A DNA stretch of 40,344 nt from an uncultured Lachnospira sp. (GTDB lineage Bacteria > Bacillota > Clostridia > Lachnospirales > Lachnospiraceae): the NCBI GenBank assembly GCA_944381165.1, contig CALWKC010000025.1, positions 1 through 40,344 on the forward strand, in the 5' to 3' direction. Of this stretch, positions 33,028 to 40,344 are shown in pieces. The notes beneath the pieces are model-generated. The model was given only the letters and a program-made list of their open reading frames with translations, was not told the origin of the DNA and ran no database searches. A program made the position numbers and the translations under genes. Within the stretch, counting starts at the first letter, position 1. The number at the start of each line of letters is the position of its first letter.

Positions 33028-33887
33028 GAGAGGTAATTCTTGCAAAATCGGCAGGTTTTTGTTTCGGAGTCCAGAGGGCTGTGGATACTGTATACAGTAA
33101 GTGCGGGTGTGAAAATGTGTACACTTACGGACCGATTATTCACAACGAAGAGGTGGTAAAGGACTTAGAGCAAAAGGGAGTACATGTTATAAACAATGCG
33201 GATGAACTTCCGGAATCATCCACTGTGATTATACGTTCTCACGGTGTTTCAAGGAAGGTTTATGATGAACTTGCAGACAGGAGTTCAGAGGTTATCGATG
33301 CAACATGCCCTTTTGTCCTTAAAATACATAAAATAGTAAGGGAAGAGAGCAGCAAGGGCAGCCAGATAGTTATCATAGGGAACGAAAAACATCCCGAGGT
33401 CGAGGGGATTACGGGCTGGTCAATTTCCGATACCTATGTTGTAGACACGAAAGAAAAGGCTGAGAATTTGTCTCTTGATAAAAACAGAACGGTTTGTATT
33501 GTGTCTCAAACGACATTTAATTACAATAAATTTAAAGAATTAGTTGAAATTATATCGGAAAAGGGTTACAATATTATCATTCGTAATACAATTTGTAATG
33601 CAACTGAGGAACGACAGACAGAGGCAAGAGAAATTGCAAAGCGTGCTGATGCAATGATTGTTATCGGCGGGAGCAGCAGTTCCAATACGCGAAAACTGTA
33701 TGAAATCTGTAAAAAGGAATGTGATGATACATTTTACATTCAAACAATGAACGACCTTGACTTGAAAAGTTTGGGCAGAGCAGAATGCATAGGTATTACA
33801 GCAGGGGCATCGACCCCAAACAATATTATCGAGGAGGTTTACACTAATGTCAGAGAGTTTTGCAGAGATGTTAGAGGAATCAATTAA
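33024..33887 (+). CDS. ispH: 4-hydroxy-3-methylbut-2-enyl diphosphate reductase IspH
   Basis: This 287-residue protein is the last enzyme of the MEP isoprenoid pathway (EC 1.17.7.4). Its [4Fe-4S] cluster is held by three cysteines: C13 in GFCFGVQRAVD, C95 in DATCPFV and C191 in NTICNATEERQ. HPEVEG (123-128) carries the catalytic acid and GGSSSSNTRKL binds substrate. In many Clostridia it is fused to ribosomal protein S1. Here the frames are separate and overlap by 41 nt, with the S1 start inside the ispH 3' end. Confidence 0.95.
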   Translation: MREVILAKSAGFCFGVQRAVDTVYSKCGCENVYTYGPIIHNEEVVKDLEQKGVHVINNADELPESSTVIIRSHGVSRKVYDELADRSSEVIDATCPFVLKIHKIVREESSKGSQIVIIGNEKHPEVEGITGWSISDTYVVDTKEKAENLSLDKNRTVCIVSQTTFNYNKFKELVEIISEKGYNIIIRNTICNATEERQTEAREIAKRADAMIVIGGSSSSNTRKLYEICKKECDDTFYIQTMNDLDLKSLGRAECIGITAGASTPNNIIEEVYTNVREFCRDVRGIN

Positions 33888-34944
33888 GCAAATACATACA
33901 GGGGAGATTGTTGACGGCACTGTTATTGACGTTAAGGAAGACCAGATTATCCTTAACATTGGGTACAAGGCAGATGGAATTATCACACGCAGTGAATACT
34001 CATCTAATCCTAATGTTGATTTAAGAGAAGTAGTCAATGTCGGAGATGAGATGCAGGCAAAGGTACGCAAGGTAAATGACGGCGAGGGACAAGTTATCCT
34101 TTCAAGAAGAGGTCTTGTGGCTGAGCAGGGCAGCAAGAAGCTCGAGGAGGCATTTAATAATCAGACTGTTATCACGGCGACAGTAAGCCAGGTTATGAAC
34201 GGCGGTCTTGGAGTTATGATTGATGAGACTAGAGTATTTATTCCGGCTAGTCTTGTTTCGGATACATATGTAAAGGATTTATCTGTGTATAAGGACAAGG
34301 AAGTATCATTTGTTATTACAGAATACAATCCTAAGAAGAGAAGAATAATCGGTGACTGCAAGCAGTTAATCGTTGCTGCTAAGGAGAAGGCTCAGAAGGA
34401 GCTTCTCGAGAAGATTCATGAGGGCGATACAATAGAAGGCACAGTTAAGAATGTGACGGATTTTGGCGCGTTTATTGACCTCGGTGGTGTAGACGGTCTT
34501 CTTCATATTTCTGAGATGTCATGGGGCAGAACAGAGAATCCAAAGAAGATTTATAAGGTTGGTGATTCTGTTAAGTGTTTTATTAAAGAGATTAATGGCT
34601 CAAAGATTGCGCTCAGTGTTAAATATCCTGATTTAAATCCATGGAATGATGCGGCAACTAAGTATGCTGTAGGCAATGTTGTCAAGGGAACTGTTGCGAG
34701 AATGACAGATTTTGGTGCATTTGTTCAGCTTGAGGAGGGTGTAGATGCGCTTCTTCATGTCTCTCAGATTTCAAGAGAGCACATCAATAAGCCGTCAGAT
34801 GTTCTGTCTATCGGTCAGGAGATTGAGGCTAAGGTTGTTGATATTAATGAGGCAGAGAAGAAAATCAGCCTTAGCATGAAAGCGCTTATTGCAGATGAGG
34901 CTGAGGAAGCACCTGTAGAATATTCAACAGATGACGCTGAATAA
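33847..34944 (+). CDS. rpsA: Ribosomal protein S1 homologue with four S1 domains
   Basis: This 365-residue protein has four S1 RNA-binding domains: about 18-85, 102-165, 190-260 and 275-345. The last two have canonical GTVxxxTDFGAFxxL motifs (GTVKNVTDFGAFIDLGG; GTVARMTDFGAFVQLEE). It is the short Firmicute form, not the six-domain E. coli protein. GAGGAGG at 33831-33837 inside ispH is well placed for ATG 33847, so it has its own start although it lies one frame away from ispH. An acidic tail (EEAPVEYSTDDAE) ends the protein. It is followed by a strong terminator. Confidence 0.93.
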   Translation: MSESFAEMLEESIKQIHTGEIVDGTVIDVKEDQIILNIGYKADGIITRSEYSSNPNVDLREVVNVGDEMQAKVRKVNDGEGQVILSRRGLVAEQGSKKLEEAFNNQTVITATVSQVMNGGLGVMIDETRVFIPASLVSDTYVKDLSVYKDKEVSFVITEYNPKKRRIIGDCKQLIVAAKEKAQKELLEKIHEGDTIEGTVKNVTDFGAFIDLGGVDGLLHISEMSWGRTENPKKIYKVGDSVKCFIKEINGSKIALSVKYPDLNPWNDAATKYAVGNVVKGTVARMTDFGAFVQLEEGVDALLHVSQISREHINKPSDVLSIGQEIEAKVVDINEAEKKISLSMKALIADEAEEAPVEYSTDDAE

Positions 34945-34971
34945 TAGAGTTAATAAAATATAATCAACTGT

Positions 34972-35000
34972 AAAAAGGTGCCGTTTTTCGGCACCTTTTT
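34972..35000. terminator. Intrinsic terminator after rpsA (bidirectional)
   Basis: A perfect 12-bp stem AAAAAGGTGCCG/CGGCACCTTTTT with a T5 loop lies between convergent rpsA and the ylmH-like gene. T runs are present on both strands. Confidence 0.95.
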
Positions 35001-35023
35001 ACATATATTGTCTGATTGATTTT

Positions 35024-35779
35024 CTACTCATATTTTTTCATGTGTATATATACTCTGCCTTTGCGCGTCTCATTTCCGCATCCGCCAAATATAAATTTTC
35101 CGTATCCCCTTATTACAAGTATGTCTCCCGGTTTTAGCTGTGAACTGTTGTTTTCTGTCACAAGACCGTTCACAAATATTTTTTTGGAAGAAAACAGGCT
35201 GAGACAGGCGTTTCTTGAAAGCTTTGTCAGAGCGGAGGCTACAGCGTCAACTCGGGCAGAAGCGGCTATAATTTCAAACTCTGAGAGTACCGGCTTTATG
35301 TTCTCGGGAGCCTGTTCGCACAGTGATGCATTTACATGCGTATGACGCACAGTTTTAAGATTTTCTATAATAAAACCGGAAATATGGTTTAGACAATATA
35401 AATATGCATCCTTTTGTTTTATTATTATATCCCCTAAAAGACTGCGCTCTATTCCAAGATTCATAAGTGCTCCCAGATAATCGCGGTGTCCAAGTTCTTC
35501 CGCAAATTTGGGAGTGAGCGGGGATATTTTTATAATGTCTATGGGATAAGTGTCCTCGTAGCCAAAGGCATCAGGACTTCCAAAACGTATAAGCTGTCGT
35601 TCACAGGCTTCATTTCCGCCGAAGGTTTCAGGGGAGGCAAAGGCCAGTTCTTTTTTTATTGAATTGTATACGGCAAGCTCACTTATACTTAAAAAATTTG
35701 TATATGTATAAATATTCTGACGGTACGATTTGTTAGCTGTGTCCAGAATTTTTCGTCTTAAAAGAGTTTCGTCATCCAT
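35024..35779 (-). CDS. S4-domain RNA-binding protein, YlmH-like
   Basis: This 251-residue protein has an N-terminal helical region, a central RRM-like domain with GHRDYLGALMNLGIERSLLGDI (the YlmH hallmark, about 105-126) and a C-terminal S4 domain at about 180-245 (SRNACLSLFSSKKIFVNG; LKPGDILVIRGYGKF). YlmH proteins bind the ribosome or tRNA and, in Bacillus, act in rescue of stalled nascent chains. Usually it lies in the sepF-divIVA division cluster; here it is alone. The ribosome site (AAAGGA) is about 12 nt from the ATG. Confidence 0.85.
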   Translation of the reverse strand: MDDETLLRRKILDTANKSYRQNIYTYTNFLSISELAVYNSIKKELAFASPETFGGNEACERQLIRFGSPDAFGYEDTYPIDIIKISPLTPKFAEELGHRDYLGALMNLGIERSLLGDIIIKQKDAYLYCLNHISGFIIENLKTVRHTHVNASLCEQAPENIKPVLSEFEIIAASARVDAVASALTKLSRNACLSLFSSKKIFVNGLVTENNSSQLKPGDILVIRGYGKFIFGGCGNETRKGRVYIHMKKYE

Positions 35780-35879
35780 GATTATTCGTATCCTTTCTGT
35801 TTCGCTAAAACAGATTTTAGCAGAAATTTTTTAAAAATAATAGAAAATTTATTGTGAAATGAAGATTTTTTTATTTTAA

Positions 35880-36000
35880 TATGGTAAAATAGCGTCAGCA
35901 AGCTGACGCATGCAAGTTTGCAAAGCAAACTTGTTTATGGGCAAAAAGCTGCCCAAAACTATGGTAAAATAACGTCAGCAGAGTTGACGCATTCAGGTTG
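35880..36000 (+). repeat. Direct repeats with nested hairpins upstream of cheR
   Basis: Two imperfect copies of an approximately 40-bp unit start at 35881 and 35961, 80 bp apart; both begin ATGGTAAAATA and contain CGTCAGCA and TGACGCAT. Each folds: GCGTCAGC-AA-GCTGACGC (35892-35909) in the first, CGTCAGC-AGA-GTTGACG (35973-35989) in the second. Between them are CAAGTTTGC-AAA-GCAAACTTG (35913-35933) and GGGCA...TGCCC (35939-35954). There is no coding potential. Each unit contains a TGG-TAAAAT extended -10 look-alike. Confidence 0.75.
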
Positions 36001-36043
36001 TGATTTATAAGTATTTGTGTATGAGTCACGGAAATGAGGGAAT

Positions 36044-36832
36044 ATGATTAGAGATTATGAGGGTTTTAAGGATTTTGTACTGCAGAATACAGGAATTGAT
36101 TTGAATGCCTATAAGGAGCGCCAGATGAAGAGACGGATAGATTCTCTTATCGAGCGGAATAAATATGACGGCTATGACAGTTACAGCAAGGCTATTAAGA
36201 CAAATCGCGAGCTTATGGATCAGTTCGTGAATTATCTTACGATTAATGTGTCTGAATTTTACCGCAATCCTGCGCTCTGGAAGACGCTTGAGGATGTGAT
36301 ACTTCCGGATCTTATTGATAAGTTCGGGCAGAATTTAAAGATATGGAGCGCTGCATGTTCTACCGGCGATGAGCCGTACTCGCTTGCTATGGTTATGGCA
36401 AAAAAAGTTCCTATGAGCAGAATACATATTATCGCGACGGACATTGACGATCAGGTGCTTGAAAAGGCAAGAGACGGCGTATACGCGGCTGCAAGTCTCA
36501 AGGGTCTGCCGGATGAGTATAAGAATAAATATTTTGATAAGATGGGCGACCGTTTTTATAAAATCAGCGACGACATTAAAAAATGTGTCGAATTTAAAAA
36601 GTCTAACCTGCTCAAGGATGTTTATCCTACAGGCTGCCATTTGATTGTTTGCAGAAATGTAATGATTTATTTTACAGAGGATGCAAAGCAGGATATATAT
36701 AAAAAGTTCAATAAGTCTCTGCGTCCTGACGGGTGTCTCTTTGTTGGAAATACAGAACAGATTATCAATTACCGCGAGCTTGGATATGAGTATGATAAGC
36801 TGTTCTTTTACAGAAAGAAAAAAGAAATATAA
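36044..36832 (+). CDS. cheR: Chemotaxis methyltransferase CheR
   Basis: This 262-residue S-adenosylmethionine-dependent methyltransferase modifies glutamates on chemoreceptors (EC 2.1.1.80). The N-terminal helical domain (about 1-68) has KERQMKRRIDSLIERNKY. NVSEFYRNP at 68-76 leads into the SAM fold, with WSAACSTGDEPYSLAM at 101-116 (GDEPYS where most have GEEPYS), ATDID at 131-135 and CRNVMIYF near 203-210. The length fits. It is a single-gene unit apart from other che genes, downstream of the repeat region. Confidence 0.95.
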   Translation: MIRDYEGFKDFVLQNTGIDLNAYKERQMKRRIDSLIERNKYDGYDSYSKAIKTNRELMDQFVNYLTINVSEFYRNPALWKTLEDVILPDLIDKFGQNLKIWSAACSTGDEPYSLAMVMAKKVPMSRIHIIATDIDDQVLEKARDGVYAAASLKGLPDEYKNKYFDKMGDRFYKISDDIKKCVEFKKSNLLKDVYPTGCHLIVCRNVMIYFTEDAKQDIYKKFNKSLRPDGCLFVGNTEQIINYRELGYEYDKLFFYRKKKEI

Positions 36833-36844
36833 AAACAGAACAAA

Positions 36845-36868
36845 GAGTTCGTAAGCGAACTCTTTCGC
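36845..36868. repeat. Hairpin between cheR and the convergent gene
   Basis: A perfect 10-bp stem AAAGAGTTCG-TAAG-CGAACTCTTT starts 13 nt after the cheR stop. It has a terminator shape but the T residues are in the stem; it may act in both directions. Confidence 0.55.
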
Positions 36869-36919
36869 GAGGCGCGGATTCGTAAGAATAATTACCTTTC
36901 CGCGCCTCTGCGAGCCTGC
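36867..36919 (-). repeat. Dispersed intergenic repeat, copy B, within a palindrome
   Basis: Positions 36890-36919 are the reverse complement of copy A (11814-11843), 28 of 30 matching. Here the unit is also half of a palindrome: CGCGAGGCGCGG (36867-36878) pairs with CCGCGCCTC-T-GCG across about 20 nt. The stretch is very GC-rich for this genome. Confidence 0.7.
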
Positions 36920-36927
36920 GGTGCCGC

Positions 36928-38058
36928 TCATATCAGTTCGTTTACTGTGTCAAATATGTAATGAAGCAGTCTGTTTTTATCAGAGAAAAAATCCTCAGAT
37001 GCCTCAAAATATGTCTGCGTATCGTTGTACTCAATTTTAAAGTGCGGCGTTTCGGTCTCTCTTAGCTGAGGCAGAAACAGACCGCTTTTTTTGCTGTAAC
37101 ACGTAGCTGCCTTAGCCTGTATTCTGTGATTTTTATCTACATAGAAAGCAACGCTTTTGTGAATGGAGCGGTCCTCATCGGGCAGATAAAAATAATCTTT
37201 ATAATTTTTGTAAAAATATTTAAGCTCTCCGGTATACATACGTATTCTTATCCGAAAAGTATCTCTGTCAAGCTTTATATAAAAAGGCTCCTTTCCGTAG
37301 GAAACAGTCCGATTAACGCAAATGGGGAGCCTTGCGCTTGCGATGAGTTCTTTTACAGGGGAATTTCCGTAATCAAATGTATCGTTTATTAAATATTGAA
37401 TATTCTCAAAAAAGGAAATATTTCTTATCAAAGTGTATAAAAGTATTTCCGAGAGTGCCGGAAGAGCACAAATATCATCCCGGTTATGCAGTATCAGCAT
37501 AGAATATTCGATATTGTTGTCTTCTCTTAAAGTTCCTTTGGTGAGAAACTGTTTATACACATCAATTAATTCTCCTCCGCCTGCATTGTCTTCGCGGTGT
37601 ATTCCAAGAAATTTTTCAATGGTTTTCTGTTTGTAATTTTCCAGTTTGAGAAGGCGGCTGACGGATTTTGCAGCCTTAAACAGGTCAATGCTTTTTATGT
37701 ATGATAATTCTGAAAGTTCTAAAAGCCGTATTCTTTCTTTTAAAAAAGGAATATCAAAGCCGTCTCCGTTAAAATGAACGAGATATTTATATTCGCTGAG
37801 CAGCTTAAGAAATTCGGCTATTATTTTATTTTCCTCTTCAGGTTTTTCGGCAAAAAACTGTCTGTAAAAGTAAATTCCGTTTTGGCAAAATGAGCACCCG
37901 ATAAGATAGCATATGGAATTTTTAGCGGAAAAGCCTGTGGTTTCAATATCGAAGTACAAAAAATCGTCAAGCGAAGCCTGCGGCATAATTGAATTATACA
38001 GACTTTTCAATGCATTTGTATTCGGTTGTATCGGAAGTTTATCGCAGGTTATTTTCAT
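36928..38058 (-). CDS. RNase H-like 3'-5' exonuclease domain protein (YprB-like)
   Basis: Start ATG 38058 is chosen because GGAG at 38068-38071 lies 9 nt upstream; an upstream in-frame ATG (38109) lacks a site. The protein is about 376 residues. It has the DEDD exonuclease fold of the YprB/RNase_H_2 family: FDIETTG with D37 and E39, VHFNGDGFDIPFL at about 94-106, IDLFK with D125, and HNRDDICAL at 191-199. The C-terminal 150 residues are an accessory region. The family is assumed to process nucleic acid; the true substrate is unknown. It is convergent with cheR across the hairpin region. Confidence 0.8.
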   Translation of the reverse strand: MKITCDKLPIQPNTNALKSLYNSIMPQASLDDFLYFDIETTGFSAKNSICYLIGCSFCQNGIYFYRQFFAEKPEEENKIIAEFLKLLSEYKYLVHFNGDGFDIPFLKERIRLLELSELSYIKSIDLFKAAKSVSRLLKLENYKQKTIEKFLGIHREDNAGGGELIDVYKQFLTKGTLREDNNIEYSMLILHNRDDICALPALSEILLYTLIRNISFFENIQYLINDTFDYGNSPVKELIASARLPICVNRTVSYGKEPFYIKLDRDTFRIRIRMYTGELKYFYKNYKDYFYLPDEDRSIHKSVAFYVDKNHRIQAKAATCYSKKSGLFLPQLRETETPHFKIEYNDTQTYFEASEDFFSDKNRLLHYIFDTVNELI

Positions 38059-38186
38059 TAGCATAGTCTCCGGCAGTAAGAATTTATTTAGATATATAAG
38101 ATAATACAATATATTTGTTAAGATGTATATTAAAAAGTGAATTGTTGTGCAATTATATATGTTATTATATTTTTTCGAGATTTTAG

Positions 38187-38215
38187 TTGGAATATTATAA
38201 AATATATGGTATTAT
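38187..38215 (+). promoter_or_regulatory. Probable promoter of the secreted Cys-rich protein gene
   Basis: TTGGAA (38187-38192), a 17-nt spacer and TATTAT (38210-38215), with TGG before the -10 making it an extended type. Confidence 0.5.
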
Positions 38216-38253
38216 TATAAAAATTTTATAAATTTTAAATAATGGAGGGGATA

Positions 38254-38679
38254 ATGATGAAAAGAAAGATGAAAATAATATTTTTTATATTGATTGCATT
38301 TTGTTTTGTCATAGGAAAATCATTTTCAGTTCATGCAGAAAGTATGATAGAAGGAACTTCTGTAAGATTATGTTATTCTGATTGCGGCAAGTATATGGGA
38401 GGAGCTGTATTGGGATGTGATTTTACATGGGTTGAGCATGATTTTGTTACAGCAGGCGAATTGACGACATATTTTGAAAGTAATCCGGATTACGACTATA
38501 ATTGTATGTTTACTAATTTTAATAAAACAAGTACATCTAATACATCTGCTGAAGCAAGGTGTACTTATTATGCCAGCAACAATGGATGTTATGAGTATGG
38601 GAGATTAATTGTGAGTTGCGATGTTTATGGTGAGGTTATTGACGAAGGTTACTGCATAATTAGGGAATGTAGTCATTGA
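38254..38679 (+). CDS. Small secreted cysteine-rich protein of unknown function
   Basis: GGAGGGG at 38244-38250 puts the start at ATG 38254 or 38257, not at the ATG within that site. About 141 residues: a clear signal peptide (KRKMKIIFFILIAFCFVIG, cut near SVHA-ES) and a mature part with nine cysteines (YSD-flanked pair, then GCDF, CMF, CTY, GCYEY, SCDV, YCII, ECSH) and many aromatic residues. I do not recognise a family. Composition is more AT-rich than the core genes, suggesting accessory DNA. The lipoprotein gene follows 66 nt later. Confidence 0.6.
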   Translation: MMKRKMKIIFFILIAFCFVIGKSFSVHAESMIEGTSVRLCYSDCGKYMGGAVLGCDFTWVEHDFVTAGELTTYFESNPDYDYNCMFTNFNKTSTSNTSAEARCTYYASNNGCYEYGRLIVSCDVYGEVIDEGYCIIRECSH

Positions 38680-38744
38680 TATTTAATATTAAGATTTAAA
38701 TAAATATGGTATCAATGACAGTATTTTATTTTTATTGGGGGAAT

Positions 38745-40028
38745 ATGAATAAAAGATTATTTAATAAAAAAATAATAATATTTTTTATTATTGTTGCTGT
38801 TTTGGAAACGACAGCATGCGGAAAATATTATTATTTTGAAAATGATACAGCCGATGTTTCAGAGACAGAAATGTTAATTGACAGTTACGACAGATTTACT
38901 TATCTTCATGAGGGAAATTCAAGATTATGCACTAACTATGAAGGAATTTTTTACATAAGCAATTCGGATTCAAGCGGCAAAATTCAAAATAACAAAATAT
39001 GGTATTATGACTATTCAACTGGAAATTCAGTTGTTTGGTGCAGTAATGTTTCATGTAATCATGACAGCAGGGAATGTTCAGCTTATGTAAATCCGGATTA
39101 TATTTATGTCGAGTGGAGCAACGGCTACATATATAAAGTGGATAGTGACGATTCAGGAATTTATCTTATGAGATATAATCAGGATGGTACCGGAGAAACA
39201 ATAATTGTAAATTTGACTGGCGGAATTAGCGGCAATGTAGAAATTAATTTTGGTCGTGTTTACAATAACAAATTTTTCTATTGTTTAACAGATGATGAAA
39301 ATAAATATAATTTTTATTGCGTTTTTTTAAATGAAAAGAATAATAAAGAATATCTTTTTTCTTTGGACAAATCTTCAAATTCTGTTTCAATGTCAGGCTT
39401 TTTTATAAACGATAACTGTATATATGTATCTTCGGCTCAGTATATGGCGGGAACTTCCAAATATAAAAGAATTGTATATATGTATAGTTTTTATAATAAA
39501 GAAGTTAGTGAAATCGTTAGTAAGGATGATTATTACAGGACATGTGCAAATGATTATCTTTATTTTTTTACGCAGAACTATGAGTTGTTTAAGGTTAGAG
39601 AAGATGGAGTTATTGAAGAGATCTCGTATGGAAAGTTCAAAGAGATAAGAGAAGGTCAATACGGAATATATTGTAATGAGAATTATATTGTAATAATTGA
39701 AGATTTTAGTGAAAAATATTTTTGGAACAGTAATTCCAGAATGATTTATATCTACAACATTGCTGAAGATATTTTAAAAGGAATAAGTATAGGGGAAATC
39801 AGAGGTAATAGTGGAGTTTCAACAGATATTTGTTCATCTGTTTCTGAAGGAGTTCAGTACGACGATAATTATTTACAGAGCGGCAGTGCTATGGATTTTG
39901 TCTCAAAAAATGGACTTACGGGTAATTATTGTATATTATATTCTGATATTGATAATAGATATTATTTTATTGACCTTAAGTCTGTTTTAAAAGAAAATGT
40001 CAAGACATATTTTGTTGAAATAAAATAA
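38745..40028 (+). CDS. Putative lipoprotein, unknown function (Lachnospiraceae CNHD-motif type)
   Basis: GGGGG at 38737-38741 places the start at ATG 38745; the longer in-frame start lacks a site. About 427 residues. Signal: basic N-terminus, hydrophobic stretch, then ETTAC, making C25 the lipidated residue. The mature protein is rich in Y, N, D and S with repeating beta-type segments (GIFYISN, NKIWYYDYSTG, GYIYKVDSDD, GIYLMRYNQDGTG), suggesting a beta-propeller-like fold. CSNVSCNHDSREC is a cysteine cluster seen in related Lachnospiraceae lipoproteins as I recall. No catalytic motif. AT-rich like the gene before it. It may pair with the Cys-rich protein. Confidence 0.6.
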   Translation: MNKRLFNKKIIIFFIIVAVLETTACGKYYYFENDTADVSETEMLIDSYDRFTYLHEGNSRLCTNYEGIFYISNSDSSGKIQNNKIWYYDYSTGNSVVWCSNVSCNHDSRECSAYVNPDYIYVEWSNGYIYKVDSDDSGIYLMRYNQDGTGETIIVNLTGGISGNVEINFGRVYNNKFFYCLTDDENKYNFYCVFLNEKNNKEYLFSLDKSSNSVSMSGFFINDNCIYVSSAQYMAGTSKYKRIVYMYSFYNKEVSEIVSKDDYYRTCANDYLYFFTQNYELFKVREDGVIEEISYGKFKEIREGQYGIYCNENYIVIIEDFSEKYFWNSNSRMIYIYNIAEDILKGISIGEIRGNSGVSTDICSSVSEGVQYDDNYLQSGSAMDFVSKNGLTGNYCILYSDIDNRYYFIDLKSVLKENVKTYFVEIK

Positions 40029-40344
40029 ATTCTGATGTGTTGTTTGAAAATAACGCTATAAAACAATGTTTAAGTCAGTTTAAGTAAGAAAATATTTTAT
40101 CTAATTTTGTTGAAATAAAACATGCTTTTGATGTAATTTCTGATAATAAAATTTATAAATAAAAATTGATTGAAAAATCAAGGCAAAGACGATTGCAAAT
40201 CAAATTATATCATGATATTATTATAAAAAGTACAGTGTTACAATACAAATGATTTTATATTCAGATGGGAGCTTCCTGTATAATTCAAATATAGGGAATT
40301 CCAAGAAAGAAGGTTGAGAAAAAAATACCTCAGTGTAAAATAAG
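40029..40344. other. AT-rich tail of the window with no gene seen
   Basis: These 316 bp are very AT-rich, with stops in all frames. TATAAT at 40279-40284 has no good -35. An AAGAAGG stretch near the end could be a ribosome site for a gene beyond the window. No hairpin terminator for the lipoprotein gene stood out. Confidence 0.4.

Noticed and set aside
35880-35933. CRISPR array
   Set aside because: Only two imperfect units with different hairpins, no uniform spacers and no cas gene.

Overview
The window looks like chromosome of a motile, pectin-using member of the Lachnospiraceae (Lachnospira / [Eubacterium] eligens type). The grounds are low-GC composition, Gram-positive style ribosome binding sites, a cmk-ispH-rpsA cluster, FloA, a Na+-pumping decarboxylase operon, NfnAB, flagellar/chemotaxis genes (PilZ protein, YvyF-like protein, CheR) and a full galacturonate pathway beside an apiosidase-like glycosidase. 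The genus is an inference from gene content; no rRNA or tRNA gene was seen.

Layout. 1-1910: the end of a cytidylate-kinase-like gene, then a two-gene flagellar unit (PilZ c-di-GMP receptor and a zinc-ribbon YvyF-like protein). 1997-3280: GH140-like apiosidase, separated by a two-way terminator from 3392-11673, the hexuronate locus. There lacI-uxaC run leftward and uxaB, uxaA, eda and kdgK rightward from a shared control region with two near-identical 14-bp palindromic operators. Together these enzymes convert D-galacturonate to pyruvate and glyceraldehyde-3-phosphate. The KDPG aldolase carries an extra C-terminal VOC-like domain. 11674-12037: terminator, long palindrome, a repeat unit found again near 36.9 kb, a promoter and an attenuator-like hairpin. 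12038-18196: a giant Big2-repeat surface protein, a small Cys protein and a membrane TPR protein with chitobiase-C-like domains. 18228-20591: NfnAB, the electron-bifurcating transhydrogenase. 20688-22306: a two-TM protein (leftward) and thiamine pyrophosphokinase.

22384-27703 is a five-gene operon combining a 12S-type acyl-CoA carboxyltransferase, a lipoprotein-type OadG, a biotin carrier, the OadB Na+ pump and a 5S-type oxaloacetate/pyruvate carboxyltransferase. This is a transcarboxylase-like set attached to a sodium pump. 27753-28600: a possible structured RNA leader and a ThyX-like protein; 28621-29947: FloA and a small basic protein. 30149-34944: an operon of an RpiR regulator, a BaiN/HI0933 flavoprotein, cmk, ispH and rpsA (the last two overlapping). 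35024-38058: a YlmH-like S4 protein, a hairpin-rich repeat region, CheR and an RNase H-like exonuclease. 38254-40344 is AT-rich and looks accessory: a secreted Cys-rich protein, a lipoprotein and an empty tail.

The best candidates for something undescribed are the hybrid carboxyltransferase/Na+ pump, the KDPG aldolase-VOC fusion, the leader before the ThyX-like gene, and the hairpin repeats shared between intergenic regions. All functions are inferred from sequence reading alone; no database search was run.
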